Shown here one piece after another: positions 13,301-25,200 of a stretch of 64,000 bases of DNA. The DNA is from Wuchereria bancrofti. Its lineage: Eukaryota > Nematoda > Chromadorea > Rhabditida > Onchocercidae. The stretch spans positions 434,001 to 498,000 of the forward strand of contig SSBO01000008.1 of the NCBI GenBank assembly GCA_005281725.1. The letters run 5' to 3'. The notes beneath the pieces were generated by a model that saw nothing but the letters and a program-made list of their open reading frames with translations, was not told where the DNA came from and made no database searches. Numbering within the stretch: the first letter of the stretch is position 1; the number at the start of each line of letters is the position of its first letter. The position numbers and the translations under genes were made by a program.

Positions 13301-16300
13301 CTGGCATAAATAATGTTATGGCTGGCTTTCTGGATAATCGATTAATTCCGATTCTCTTGTCTTATTTCCAGGAAAAGTACAGAATTATTATAAATTAATG
13401 AGAGGACCTTCCTAATTTTCCTAATCGTCATTTTTACTTTATAGCACAACTCTAATGGAAACAATCAAAGCATCAGTCTCAGTGTCAACGAAACATAATT
13501 TAAAATTAAGTCGACTGCATCGCAATGAAATTTGTGCTTTGTGCAATAAGAATTTCACCGGTATACTGATAAAGGGCAACAAGTGCACAGGTACTCTTTC
13601 ACTGTTCCATTGTTTTTCAGGGACAATTAATAATGAATCACTTTCCAACTAGGAAACGGTATGTGCACAAATTACAGAACGAATCTCTCTGCACTCTAAT
13701 TAGGCAATTAAAATATGTCATCGAATGAATTAAACCGAACGTTCTTAAATTCAAAGCTATTGTCATGTTATGCTACAATTTGGAAACTTATAAGTACTTG
13801 AAATTTAAGTTAAAATTTGAACGATTTTACACTTATTAATTTGAATTGGACTTAAACAACAATGTAAGTGTAAGTGTCAATTGTAGAATGTAAACTGTCA
13901 TTCCACAAAGAATGTTCTTCATTCGCGTCGAATATTCCTTGTCAAACGGTGATCCACTCACTTCGTCCGGATAATACGTCGCCAAAGAAGGAGTGGGAAA
14001 TAAAGTGAAGAAATTTTCAAGCTTTTGAAATTGACACGCCTTTCACCTAAACTAATTCGAAATTCCTTAATGTTTGATGGTAGATATCTATGTCTCTCTT
14101 GGCAATACCACCTTGGCCAGCAAAAGACAATGCGGGAAATAAGACGAAGTAAACTTTGGGCAGTTTCAAACATGCAGTGCTATATTTTGACGAGATAATA
14201 TTAAGTAAACAAAATGCTGGTTATCATTAAATATTGGACAGAAACGGGAATCTGGATTCATGATAGGACATTTCTGATATGTTATTATTCAGAGATTAGA
14301 GATTAGACGGATACTCACGTGATTTGCTTTACTATGCATTCACAAATTTGAAGGATGAAGAATTTCGCCGGTTTTAGGTTTGCTGGTTTACTTTCAGATC
14401 ATCTTTGTCACCGAAGCAATCATTTGCACCACTCGTCCTTCACCCAGCCAAATCCTTCAGTCTGCATAAAACTAAACAGCAGGTAGGATTAATTAAAACG
14501 GTTGTCTGCAAATAAATTTTTCATGAAATGCATGAACTGTGATACTTCCAGTTTCTTCTTTGAAACTTTTAAAATAACACAAGCGAGAAACAAATGAACT
14601 ATAGCCGAAATTGAAAGTATTTTAGTGCATCTAAGTTATAAAACTTATTTTTGCTGCTAAAGAATACCGCTCAGACGAGATAGCTTTGTCATGGGACTGT
14701 AGAAGAGTGATTTCGAGTGATCAGGTTGTTTTCTGGTTTTGTTAATTAAAGCAATTTCAGACTGATCCGAGCGATATGATTATTGAAAGTGACGATGATC
14801 TAAGGCATTTCAATGTATTCATCTTCAAAAAACTGATGAAATTGGAGAATAATAAGAAAAAGAGGGACACACAAATAGACGCAATTTTTAAGAAAGCCTT
14901 CAAAGAATTCCATATGGAAATTATTGGCTATGAAGCAGTAGTCAGTGTAGGTGCTATAAAGTTAATATGATAAATTTATAATCATTCCAAAAGTTTTAGC
15001 TTTACTCCAATTTCAGCTCGTTTTGTCTGTTAACGAAAGTTATTTTGATTTCAAATTCTTTTGCTCACTTCGTTTACATATCAGTTGGATAAGTAAATTG
15101 ACACTCTTAAATTTGCTTACTTTAACGTATGATAAGCCATTCTTAAATATGCTTACTAATTAATTTCAATGCATTAATTCCCCGCCGTATTACATCTATA
15201 CAATTACTTCCGGAAGAACTGGGTTACATTCTTGGAGAAAAGTGACTGGAAATAAGGAATTTGGGCGAATAAATAATTTACAAAAGCAGCAGTAATCTTT
15301 TACTTGGGGTGGCATTTCAGAGGTTAAATCAAAAAGACTAAATTCAAATTTTAATTAGGTTTTCAAAGTAAACAACTTTTTTTTCATAAATTTTTTGTAG
15401 AAATTCATAGTCGTAGAATTATTTCTGTTTCATTTCTGCTACCACATGACTGAGAAGCAAAAAGTTCACATTCACAAAAACCACTCTTTATGGTATCATC
15501 GGAATGCTGCTCACTTGTTATTTTCATTGCCTTCTCTTTTCAGGAAAACAGAACGATGCTGAAGTATCACGATCTTATCACTATTTTCGAAGGTTCACTG
15601 ACCAAAGTTTCGGCACAAGAACAGGTATATAACATTACATAAACATCAAAACTCCTACTACCATCGCTAAATCGTTAGATATGAGAAAAATTTCTCGTTA
15701 AAGTGGTTAAAGTATATTTCGGATGCCGAATTATCAATTTCGAATTATCGGAATTGTGACAAGCCATTGAAACAAAATGGCAGTATAATAAATCATATTA
15801 ATCTTCTTTTTTTATCGAACATTTCACTGTTGTTCTTTCCGTTTGTTTGTCTACAAATATTCCATCAATGATTACTTCATATCCTAGAACCAGAAAGTTT
15901 TAAAAAAAAAAAAAACTGGGATTCATTGATCCGAAATATCCATTGAACACGTAGACAAATTTTACTATCGCTTTTTTTGTCTTCCTCTCATAAACATCTT
16001 CATGGATTCATCAATCAACGTGTTATACGTTGCAGGTAACATTCCCTACTACACTTGGTGTAAACGCGTTTCGTGGATTTCTGAATGAATTCCTTCACGA
16101 GCAAACAAAAAATAAGAAATCGAGTAAAAAATCGAATGTCCTTGAGGTGGTGACACAAATAGTTTCACTCTAAAATACAAGCATGTATTCTGGAGATAGT
16201 GAATGCTCCGTCAGATTGACACGCACCTGTGCTTAGCTTAATGCTTTGGTTTGTCATTGCAGCACTCTCAGAACATTCTGCAGCACACCGTTTGCATTCC

Positions 16301-19300
16301 GATCTATTTAATCGCAGCTTTTTTCAAATTTTCTGGAAATGGAAATTTCTGTGCAAGATACTTCCGGAGACCATCTGAGTGTGCATGTCACATTAATCTT
16401 GTTCTCAATAACATCTTATTGTATGATTACTGTGCAGAATAGGTGAAATACAGTTTATCTGAACTAATTATTACTTATTTTTAATTGATCTGCTTGTGTT
16501 CTCTTTCACATATAGAAGACAGGTATTGCTTGAGCGAACTCAAAATGAATCTAATAGAATTATTTAACTAACAAACAATTTACTCAATGTTACTGGAAAG
16601 ACTAATGAATAAGGAAAGCATTCTTAACGAGCATTTTTGAAGATTAATGTCACAAAGTTTGCTTTTGAGTGAAGAAATGAAGACGAAAAGGTATGGTATA
16701 ACGTTTGATCTGCTTACCGTGGTAATTAATCATCGTTTTGTTAAAATATCTTTTATTGTTTATTTGTCTGATATAGAAGAAATTGATTCCTTTTCATTTC
16801 ATCACTAATTTATCTTCCATTGCAGAATGTTCGCAAAAAAAGAAGGAAATCGGATGCGACGGTGGTGAGTTATTCTTGTGCCGTTTACACAAATTTGAAG
16901 TTTCATTTTTTATTTGCTTAAATGCTTAAATTAAAGGATTCGGTGGGAAAAGTATACGCTATGATCAACAAAAAGATGAAAAAAACAGCTAAATTATTGA
17001 TTTTAGGTTTATAATGGTCATCGATTCAAATTAGAATACGTCCACGTGCCGACGTATTGTGAAGTGTGCAATTTATTCATGTGGCACGCTGAGAAAATTT
17101 TCATTTGTAAAGCATGTCGCATAAGTTGTCACAAAAAATGTCATACAAAGATCGCAACAAGTTGTGCGCAATCCTTACAGCAAGCAGTAATTTAATTTTC
17201 ATTTTTGCTTTCAAAATTTTCATTTGCGAAGTTTGATTGGTTCTTCGATGGAAAATGTAGACCGAAACGGATAAAGCGATCCGAAATTATAATCCCGAAA
17301 AGGAGTAATAATATCTCATCCGTGCAATTTTTGTATCTCACTAAGTGATGGTTAGTATTAGGCCATCCATGTTAAAGCCAAACAGAGTGAATAAGTAAAT
17401 AAGACAGTATAAAATTATTGGAAGCACAACAGAACATTTACCTTCCATTCAACTTATCTCACTGAATTCAGTTGAAAATGAAAAAGACAGACTAATAATG
17501 TTAGAGATTCATAGAATTTACAATCTGGCGGACGATTTTTTGGTGCAAATTTGAGCAGCCTTGTGGATGATCAAGAATCAGTTCCAATTGTCATCGATAA
17601 ACTATTTATGGCTATTGAATTGAAAGCTCTTTTCGTTGAAGGAATTTATAGGAAAAGTGCAGCAATTGGACAAGTGCGTAATGCACGTCGAGAAATTGAA
17701 AATGCAGGTAGTATATTTCTGATTGCATATTTTCTGTTATAGAATTTTTATGGAGTATCAAATTTCAAGAAGGTCAGAGTTCAGTGCCTTGTTCTAATTC
17801 CATCTTTCATCGCTTAACATTTAGCGCTTTAGGACTGATGCAGGTCATCATCATATCCAATGGATAAAGTATGCAAATATGGCGATATGGAAGGAACAAA
17901 AGGACATAATAACTAAATTTTGCTGTAAAGGGATGGATTTTTCAGAATTCGAAATGTTATCGTTTGATGACGTCCCCACGCACGTTATAACCACTTTAGT
18001 AAAATCGTTTTTCCGTGAGCTCCCGGAGCCTCTTATCACTTACGATCTCTACGAGAATTTCTTGAATGCCTCAGGTAAAAAACCGTTTTTATTTGTACAG
18101 TTGTTCTAGAGCAACAATTTCACTTCCATGTAAAATTTGATAAATTAATTATCAGCTAATTTAGAGGTACAAGACAGTGCTGAACGAGTAAGATGTTTGA
18201 CTGTAATAATAGAACTGCTACCAAAATGTAATAGAAGCGTTTTGGAACGGTTGCTGTACCATTTGGCACGTGTTGCCAATCAGGTAAGTAAATATTAGTA
18301 ACTTGATAAGTGATAAGAGGTTGATAAGTGATAAGTGATTTCCAAAACATCGGTCTTTATCTATTTTATAGGATATGAAAGAATAATAAAAATTCCAACT
18401 AATTTTTAATTTGTGAAACTTGAAACTTCATTTTTCAAATTTGTTTTCAAACTTCGTAGCGTCAACTTCTTTATAAGCAAATTATTAGTATGCGGTCTTT
18501 CATCATTTCTCAGAGCAGCGTAATTAGAAGACTTAGCTATCTTATACCTATGTTAATAATTTTCTGAATATTAGGCTTCATCTAATTACATTTTTCAATT
18601 CCTAATCTTCCACTGATTGATGGAGCTATGTTTATGGAGCGATAAAATTTTTCTAAAAACTATGATCAAATAATTTCAAGTTCTAATATCAGACAGAAAT
18701 GATGTTGTGATTAAAGCAAGCAGTGCATGCTTGACATAGTTAAACTTTAATGCCATTTTAACCTTCCTGAAAGTGCCACATTCCCATACAATTTTCATTA
18801 ATATTTTAGATGTAAGCCCACTTTGACTATCCACAAGTACCGCAGTATTTGTTACCTTAAATGTTAATTATCTTACAAACTATTTTTAGGAATCAGTGAA
18901 CAAAATGGGTGCTGCAAACTTGGCACTTATTTTTGCACCGTGCATTTTGCGTACTAATCAAACATTGCGTGCGCAAGATCAACTGCGAGATGTTGAAAGA
19001 CAGGCTATTTGTGTACAAGCGTTAATCGAAGAAAAATTGCGACAATTCCGCTCAACGTTAACAGAAATTGTTTCACTTGAAACTGCTAGTGAAAAGGTAT
19101 ATTGCTAATGGAATTTAAATGTCCTGTTATTTTAGAAATTGTTTATCAGAATTTAAATGAATAAAGAAGAACTAAATTCCAATTAGGAGTATTTCAATTC
19201 CACTTCTCTTATACCTATTTCTGCCAAAGACGAGTCTATTCCATATTTTTATCATCTCCATTTGATCTTTGATGTTTTGTCCATTCCACAGCTCTCATTT

Positions 19301-19886
19301 TGAATACTGCACGAGTATTTTTTTGCAGATCGTTGAGAATTTGCGACTAATTGACGAGCACAAAGATTCAGTGGAGAAGAAAATGCACATGTCTAGTGAG
19401 CATTTCGAGACTGCTCGGCAATTATTTGTGGAACAGTTGGAATTTTTGGATAGCGAAAAGTACTGTCTTCTTCACATTTCTTTTTTGGCATATTTTGAAC
19501 AGAAACAAATCTCTCAAAAAACAAATCTGACAACTGTTTTGGAAGAATGGCTATTATCTTTTAACAATGTGAATATGAATAGTAAATAGTGATATGCTTT
19601 GCTTAATTAAAATAAACAATTAAAAGGAATTTGCTTCAGAGAAAAGCTCATCCAAGAATTACCACCAATGGCACCAGTAGCATCAGTAGAAGATCTTTCA
19701 TCACTCGAGGAGAGAAATTCGCCACTGCTAATTGAGGAGGTACCCCAGGAAGAGTACGCTCTCGACTTCAGTACTCCTCCAATCTTCAACACTCTGAAGA
19801 ATGTCACCAAGTGGCGATCACGAGGGTCACCAAGGCGTCGTCCACCCAGCCAACATGGTCCATGTTTGAGAAGCACTTCCATGTGA
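1319..19886 (+). CDS. hum-7: Class IX unconventional myosin with RhoGAP domain (HUM-7 type)
   Basis: Actin motor that carries a Rho-inactivating GAP to the cell cortex. I rebuilt about 42 exons; the total is 1,972 codons including the stop. Domain order: N-terminal RA-like domain (residues 1-160); motor with P-loop [10 protein letters not shown] near residue 270, switch [11 protein letters not shown] and switch II DIFGFE; a loop-2 insertion of about 100 residues before GKQFQHSL, typical of class IX; four IQ motifs (10449-11143); two C1 zinc fingers (13445-13948 and 17007-17186); RhoGAP (17515-19096) with the arginine-finger context GIYRKSA and FFRELPEPL. The N-terminal exons run 1319-1553, 1781-1964, 2530-2632, 2743-2848, 3218-3356, 3747-3918. 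A 32-base exon at 12829-12860 is needed to keep phase. A reading at 17261-17304 must be skipped for phase. Inside the RhoGAP, 17844 and 17931 are alternative acceptors. The start is the first ATG opening the RA-like exon. RhoA as target is family knowledge. Confidence 0.93.
5040..5515 (+). other. Decayed coding-like stretch inside a myosin intron
   Basis: This lies in the long intron between the exons ending at 4826 and starting at 5782. From 5040 one frame reads through about 65 codons with a single stop, rich in Lys, Glu and Ile. After a stop near 5258, a second frame stays open from 5272 to 5454. A third continues to a donor-like GTAAGT near 5514. The protein-like composition and the stepwise frame changes suggest a dead gene or retrocopy. 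I do not recognise the family. It is not part of the myosin reading frame. Confidence 0.3.
11240..11278. repeat. Perfect 17-bp inverted repeat in a myosin intron
   Basis: Bases 11240-11256 (CTAAAATTCGACGTGAC) are the exact reverse complement of 11262-11278, separated by a 5-base loop. The element sits in the intron between the exons ending at 11143 and starting at 11312. The transcript would form a stable hairpin about 33 bases upstream of the acceptor. It could be the remnant of a small inverted-repeat element or a splicing structure; no function is known. Confidence 0.8.
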
Positions 19887-22275
19887 AATTCTCATAATGC
19901 AAAATGATATGTAACTAATTCTTTGTAATTCTTTCTCCTTCATATAAATGTATTATATTTGCAAAAACTAATTCTGTTGTGGAATTAATCGTGGGAAAAA
20001 CGCTTATGCACTTTCGAGGCAATAAAGAGAGGTCAGCTGAGAGGTCAGATGAAGGTTTTAATATCATCTCAGAAATAAAGACATAAACTATGCTTAGTTT
20101 TGTAAAAAAACAAAATTAAAATTTCGAATGCTGTTCTTTTTGCTCTGTTCATTTTCAATTCAGTGGCTGGAGGAAACTGCAAGTTTTGCTTGAGTTATGG
20201 AAATTTTTAGTTTGAAATTTGAAATTCGCCATAGTATCATTAGCGGATTTTCTTCACTCTCATCGTTCTTTTCTTTTTCGCCGCGACAGAAAAAAAAAAA
20301 ACGCACAGGTGTTTTGCATTGAAATAGCATATAAGTTGGTGTGAATCTGTGGGATGCATCTAACTCTCATTCTTTTCAAATTGCTGCAGAATGCAGTCAT
20401 TCTCAAATTCAATGCAAAAACACAAAGCAAAGACTTATTTAATTTGAAACTCGCACTTCTAAAGAGAAAATTCTCCAAAGGTTACATTTCCTACTTTTCG
20501 GCGCTTGCATGTTAACCTGTGATTCGATCAACAAGTTAGTATTTCATCTGATTGTCTACAACGTGGTATAAATGAAATTTTGATAGGAAATTAAGAAGGT
20601 AAACATTTTAGGAGAGCAAAACGGAACGGATTTTTTTCTGATTACAATTCTATGCTAACTGACTTCTTGACATATGTGTTGACGAATAAGAAATTTCCGT
20701 AACATTCTAAATCTTTGACCTCTAAATAACGTTCTAAATATTTGACCAGCTCAGAGTTCATTCTCGATGTAAACTTACTTTCTAGATATGTCTCTTTGCT
20801 CATCCTCATAACATGAACATTTTGGGAGTTAGGAAATGGATATGCGGTTGGAAGCAAATTTTTTCAAGATGAATTGTTTTTCTTCAAATAAATTGAATTA
20901 ACCGGATAGATTTTGATTGGCTATATTATTTCAGAATAGACATTTCCTGTAAGCTCAAAAGATTTAAAGATCAACGGGAATTTCGGAGAATACCAATATG
21001 AGATGCGTTGGAAGCAGAGACTTGAAGGAACTTGAAATTGTTCTGAAATGAACAGACGACCACATATAAATCAGAAATGCGAGAAATGCCAGTATTCAAA
21101 GAAAGCTTAGAAGTTTCATATGAAAAATCCTTTGCGACGAGAAAATCCAATCCTACGAAGCCTGTCTTTGTCCTTCGACAAGGAATGATGATGTCCTCTG
21201 ATCAGGTTATCTTCTGAGAATAAACCTCCCTCCATTACTGTTGCAGAAGAGTAAAGCTTTGTTTCGCAGTAAAGTAGTTCTCGAAGGTCCAAAGAAAGTT
21301 AAGCCAAAAGGTATTAGGTTAAATCAAACCTGTTAGGTGGCAACAATAGTGTGCACTAAATTCTTATAATTCAATTTTGGATACAGCAATTGGATATTTA
21401 TTTCTTCCCATACATTTAGCCTAAGTAGTTTACCATCGGAAATATTTAAGTTAATTTCCTTCAATAAATTTGATCGTATCTGAAGACAAAGGAGTCTTTG
21501 ATCAAAAGAATGAATAATGCTTGGCCTAGTCATCGCTTAGCAACAATTGATTGCCAAAACAACACTCATTGAATGCCGAAAGTTTCAATTTCTTTTTTAT
21601 TTTGGTATAAGAAATATTTTTCTCTCAGGTTTCCAACCTTTGAAAGAAAATTTTTATCTTAAATGATTCGAAAATTTGTTGAAATCAGCTTCAGGGAATA
21701 CTACCCTTACAATATCTCAGCAACAGAAACAGACTTAATACATTTTCATTTCAAGACCTAATTTAAATTCGTCAAACTCGCTACGTTTCATTTTGTTGCT
21801 TTCAATTATAACTTTCTCTACTAAAATCGATCTTAATAAACCTAGGATCGATAAAAATTAGAAAGTAAGATAGAAGCAACTTTTTTCAATTACTGCATTT
21901 CTAAGGAGACATGAAGATAACCACTAGAATTTGAAAATCTTATTAAAATATAATTTTAAAGACTAAAAGTTATTTCAGAAATTTGACTTGCAAATACTGA
22001 AAGTTCATCTAGGAGGAATTAAATTCATTTTAATATTCAATTTAATGTTGCATCAGCAGAATCATCGACGATGTTGATGTGATTGTTGTGATGAAAATGT
22101 CGAAGAAAAAGGAAACTGAATGTTGAGATTTTCATTTTTAGCAGTTCCATTTCAACAGAATCCGGAAAACTCCTTGCGTTTGCAGTGAAACAAACTAATA
22201 GAGTCAGGAATATTCAATGATAAATGCACACACAACAATATATAATGGAAAAGTGAAGAATTAGATAATTGTCAG
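19887..22275. other. Convergent intergenic region between the myosin and proteoglycan genes
   Basis: The 3' ends of two convergent genes face each other here. No coding pattern, RNA gene or mobile element was seen. The sequence is AT-rich, and its short open frames (for example 20260-20478 on the minus strand) look like chance. Confidence 0.6.
20021..20026 (+). terminator. Candidate polyadenylation signal AATAAA for the myosin gene
   Basis: A canonical AATAAA lies about 135 bases after the myosin stop codon on the same strand. It was identified only by match and position; the cleavage site is not known. Confidence 0.4.
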
Positions 22276-25200
22276 TTATACCCAATATTGATTGTCCTTC
22301 AACCTGGTTGACTGATATCGATCCGGCCTAGACCTATTCATTTCTGGAGTATTCCGGATATTTAACTCCCGATAATCCATCACTTCACCGGAGAGCGGTC
22401 TGGACTGGGTTCGCTGAGATGCCGGTGTTGGAGTCAAAGATGCACGTTGTTTTGAACCATCGAATGTTTGTAACGAACGCTCAGGTCGTTTCTCGGACAG
22501 CTCGCGACGACTACGTCCGATCGTAGCGTAGACCTGTTATAGACGTAAAATTATGAAATGCAGAAGGACTGTGTCAATTGATCAGACTAGTTAAGTTGGT
22601 GCATAATAATTACAAACTTCGGAAAAAATTCGAACAAATTTTCAAAATTTCACGTTTCAGTACTTAACTTATCTGCAATATCACTGTTGTCAGAAAAATG
22701 GAGTTATATGTTGAAATAAATTTGTATTAAGTCCATATGACTAAGGATTGCCCTATTTGAATATTCCTTGGGCAAATGTGAAACTGATGGGGAAATCATT
22801 CATGCAACACTCATTCCTGAGTTTATCTAAAGTGTTACAGTTTAACAAAGAACATTTACATTGTTTGAAAATTGCTCCTAAATTTACTGCTACGCTCTTC
22901 GAGACTTTCGACTGTTAAAAAGCTATATGACAACTGTCTTTGTTCAACTAACGTCCTTTGTTCTGAACCAAATTTACTTGCACTCTCAAAATATTGTTGA
23001 GGTCTTCCAATCTGACAGTGTCATGTAAAGCGAAAAGGGTCATTCGACGGTGACACTACAATCAATCTGTTATAAGCCAAGCTCACTTTTGCAGTGTCTA
23101 TTGTCATCTTTTGGCGACAGTTTCAGTTCGGCTAGCTTTAACTCATTCACTTCCTTTCATTCAAAGAATAACAGATTCCATCACATTCGTCACATTTGTA
23201 CAAACTGCAAACTGTAACCGAGAAAAGTTCCCCAACAAATCCCTACAGGTTCTCGACAGGTAGAATCAGTGTGATTGATCGGTCTCCTTCACTCACTAAT
23301 GATCTTTGTTTCCTTAGTTGACGATTCCTAGCACAGAATACTAATCAATAATGCATGTCTTGAAAATTAATTAATATGAGTGCAATTGCATGAAATGTGT
23401 ACGAATTTCAAATTTTCAATGTAGATTGTATCGGTAAAAAAAAGTTCAAAAGTCAAGGAAACAGTTATTAATTTTTTTAATAAACACTTATTAATTTAAT
23501 GAGGGAATACTTATTAAATGCTTAACTTGGAAATTGTGCGTAAAAGGACTTGAAGGGACCAATTTTAATTAAGATTCCAGTCTACGTACCGTGGTACTCA
23601 GCAAATCAGGCTGCTTTTGAAGGTCTGTCTTTGCTTTTGCATTCAATTCGCGTCTTTTCTGTGCCTGTACCACTCGCAGCTGCTTTCGATTGCTTGAATG
23701 TCGCCGGAATATGATAACAGTTGTGATTACGGCGACAATAAGTGCAAACAGAATGATTAGTACACAGTAATTTATCAGTTTATTGAATGGTAACATGGCT
23801 GAATGAGATAAATCAGGTGGTATCGAGTGATTCGCAGTACTATCAGTTGAAGGAATGTAGTTAATTATAGTAGATGGATGAATTTCGATTTCAAATCTGG
23901 AAAGAGCTTATAGTGTACTATTTGAATCAAATATCGAATCGCAAAAGAAATCAGAAACAAATTTCTCAAAATAATTGTTTCAACTTCTATCAAAGTTGGA
24001 TAGACACAGGAAGTAGTGGACAGATCAAACGTTTTCTTGAGGTTGTCAAAAATTCGTGAAATTTCAGAATTAGTAGTTTAAGTAAACCTGAATCTAGCAG
24101 GTTGAATCTCATCGGCATTTAATTCTAATTCTGCAAAATCGAGTACCATAACATCAGTTTGATTGGGTACGTAAAATAAGCCATTGTTTATGATATCATT
24201 GTAAGTGAAAAATTCCACGTACTGACCCACATTTGAATTTAACACAAAACGTCCAAAACGTGGTGATTTAGTGACGAAGAAACGTGGAGTTAAATACTGT
24301 AAATCGCCAATTTATTTGTATTTAAATTCAAACTTGAAATTTAAAATACAATAATTTAGTCGAATTTTTGACCAATACATATTCTTCCATTTAAAAACAT
24401 TACCTGCAAAATGGAAGCGTTCAGATGTGCACCAGTAATGAGCGCTACTGAGCTGCTATCAGCAACAAGGATTCGTGGATTTAGCACCGGAAGTACGCGT
24501 ACATACGAAATGCTCTGAACTGTTTCATTTAGTTCATTTTCAACCTTAAATTCGAATCGATCCTGAAGTACTTTTTCAACTCAAATCATTTTAGCCACAT
24601 AAATTAATTAGTTATTGCAACAGTAGTTTTAAACTGAACTGAATGTTTAATTCAGAAAAACTAATTCAAATAACAGACGAAAAATTACAGGCTTCTTAAT
24701 TCAGCAAATAGTTTCAGTTTTGTCTTTTAGATACGAAATATTTTGTGTAAAGTAATGCATTATATAACTTTATTTTCTTAACTTATATAATTCACTTGAG
24801 TGTACCACCTGAAAAGCTTGCATATTAAGTTGTGCGTAAAGTACACGTTCCTCGTCAATATCCAATTGCGTGAATGTGTTTGCTTCCTTCTCTCCTGCTA
24901 CCCAGTACAATGTGCCATTCTCTGGTGACTTCGTTATTTTGTATACAATTTTGGATCGATCACCATTTGACTTAGCACCGAAATGAGTTCTGTCAGAAAT
25001 TAAATTTTGATTATAGCCAGTACCGTCGCATAAAAATTTATTGTATGACTTCGTGAATGTTTTTTTGTTCCTTTGCAGGACGAACTGCTTTTTAAATCGC
25101 TTAGACGGATGGTTCTAGTAGTATAATTTATGTAAAAATCGAATGTTTTTATCAAAATCTAGTTAATTTCTTATTTGCTAAACAAATAATGTTTAATTAA

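Noticed and set aside
17261..17304. Apparent exon reading [14 protein letters not shown] between the second C1 and the RhoGAP
   Set aside because: Including it breaks the phase, while joining 17186 directly to 17515 keeps the frame and gives a sensible C1-RhoGAP linker.
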